Shown here: piece after piece, positions 5,141 through 5,826 of the stretch
Layout of the letters: every line of letters begins with the position of its first letter
Numbering within the stretch: the stretch's first letter is position 1
Made by a program: the position numbers and the translations under genes
Notes under the pieces: generated by a model
What the model was told of the DNA's origin: nothing
Databases searched by the model: none
What the model saw: only the letters and a program-made list of their open reading frames with translations
DNA from: JBGTNQ01 sp038212375
Lineage (GTDB): Bacteria > Patescibacteriota > Minisyncoccia > Phycocordibacterales > Zambryskibacteraceae
Assembly (NCBI GenBank): GCA_038212375.1
Contig: JBBQUO010000034.1
Location: 1 to 5,826, forward strand
Direction of reading: 5' to 3'
DNA length: 5,826 bases

Positions 5141-5722
5141 ATGCAGAAAAAAAAGATTTTCATCCTACTTGGTCATCCAGATACAGATTCATTCAATGGC
5201 ACACTCGCAAGTGAATACGAACGTGGCGCCGTTTCTGCTGGTCACGAAGTGAGAAGAATGAATGTGGGAGAAATGGTCTTTGATCCAATTCTGCATCATG
5301 CATATAAAGTTATCCAGCCGCTTGAGCCTGACTTACAATCATTTATTGAAAATGTGAAGTGGTGCGATCATTTTGTAATTGTGTATCCAATTTGGTTCTC
5401 AACAATGCCAGCTCTCATGAAAGGTCTGTTCGATAGAGCTTGGCTTCCTGGGTTTGCATATAAATTTACTCCAAGTGGCCTTATGTGGAAGAGATTGCTA
5501 AAGGGTAGATCTGCTTCAATGGTTGTAACATCTGACAATATCCCGATAGTACTAAGGCTTGTGTTTGGAGACTCAACAAACGAAGTCAGAAGGGGATTGC
5601 TTTGGTTTGCAGGTTTTAGTCCTATTCGAGTTCATAGTATTGGCTTTCTCAAGTTCGCAAGTATGTCTCGGCATGAACGAACGAAACGCAAAATCTTCAA
5701 GCTTGGAATGAAGGGAAAATAA
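5141..5722 (+). CDS. NAD(P)H:quinone oxidoreductase-like flavoprotein (Flavodoxin_2 fold)
   Basis: Members of this family (NQO1, KefF, MdaB and general NADPH oxidoreductases) use FMN or FAD to pass two electrons from NAD(P)H to quinones or other acceptors. The 193-residue protein opens with strand KIFILLGHPDTDSFN (5-19), whose HPDTDSF loop is the flavin-phosphate-binding site. DHFVIVYPIWFSTMP (76-90) then KGLFDRAWLPGFAY (94-107) form the flavin-ring-binding part and dimer region typical of the family. VVTSDN (128-133) is the fourth core strand. The C-terminus is strongly basic (177-193), a possible membrane- or nucleic-acid-facing tail. Length is usual. The start is the only sensible ATG. TATAAA (5132-5137) is just three bases from it, so the promoter position is unclear, and no ribosome binding site is seen. 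Physiological acceptor unknown. Confidence 0.9.
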   Translation: MQKKKIFILLGHPDTDSFNGTLASEYERGAVSAGHEVRRMNVGEMVFDPILHHAYKVIQPLEPDLQSFIENVKWCDHFVIVYPIWFSTMPALMKGLFDRAWLPGFAYKFTPSGLMWKRLLKGRSASMVVTSDNIPIVLRLVFGDSTNEVRRGLLWFAGFSPIRVHSIGFLKFASMSRHERTKRKIFKLGMKGK

Positions 5723-5795
5723 ATACGATAGCATTTCATCTATTAGGTAGAAGAACTTAGTTTGCAACTCTCTTTACTAAATGTTCAAAACTGTC

Positions 5796-5801
5796 TACTA
5801 T
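5796..5801 (+). promoter_or_regulatory. Possible -10 box for a gene entering at the right edge
   Basis: TACTAT ends eight bases before ATG 5810, close to the spacing of the other leaderless starts. The hexamer matches consensus at four of six positions and no -35 is visible, so this rests mainly on analogy. Confidence 0.3.
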
Positions 5802-5809
5802 CTAGCAAT

Positions 5810-5826
5810 ATGTCACTTTCAATCGG
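5810..5826 (+). CDS. Possible first codons of a further gene, cut by the window edge
   Basis: ATG at 5810 opens a frame reading M-S-L-S-I before the window ends. The only support is the -10-like box eight bases upstream, the same layout as other starts here, and the fact that 5723-5809 holds no other gene. Five codons cannot be identified. Confidence 0.3.

Overview
The window looks like part of a chromosome from a Candidate Phyla Radiation (Patescibacteria) bacterium, most likely a Parcubacteria-type lineage. This is inferred from AT-rich sequence, compact genes, almost no Shine-Dalgarno sequences, small lineage-type membrane and helical proteins of unknown function, and a cysteine-free ROK kinase. 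All genes read through with the standard code: stops are TAA (seven) and TAG (one), and no in-frame TGA is seen, so recoding of UGA to glycine is not indicated. No phage, transposon, CRISPR or defence gene is visible.

Left end (1-318): a minus-strand tRNA-Ala(UGC) with the G3:U70 identity pair and no encoded CCA. It is followed downstream by three consecutive inverted repeats that fill positions 1-142. The innermost part of the tRNA-proximal repeat is a good intrinsic terminator, and its outer arms include the tRNA 3' end. A minus-strand TATAAT lies upstream of the tRNA.

Right of the tRNA every protein gene is on the plus strand: a PrxQ/BCP peroxiredoxin (319-759), a two-helix membrane protein (768-1163), a Nudix hydrolase with a deviant Nudix box (1346-1777) closed by a 34-bp perfect palindromic terminator, glucose-6-phosphate isomerase (1840-3132), a membrane-anchored exported protein (3210-3986), a ROK-family sugar kinase, plausibly glucokinase (3995-4801), a small helical protein (4885-5106), an NAD(P)H:quinone oxidoreductase-like flavoprotein (5141-5722), and perhaps the first codons of another gene (5810 onward).

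Two functional themes can be inferred. ROK kinase plus Pgi would take glucose through glucose-6-phosphate to fructose-6-phosphate, the entry to central sugar metabolism. The peroxiredoxin, Nudix enzyme and flavodoxin-fold oxidoreductase fit redox and nucleotide housekeeping.

The most notable non-genic pattern is that a -10-like hexamer ends 6-8 bases before the start codon of most genes, with no ribosome binding site. This suggests widespread leaderless transcription and it also decides several start codons. I found no convincing new multi-gene system. The best leads are the leaderless layout, the tRNA-linked hairpin cluster, and the non-canonical active or metal sites of the Nudix and ROK proteins.
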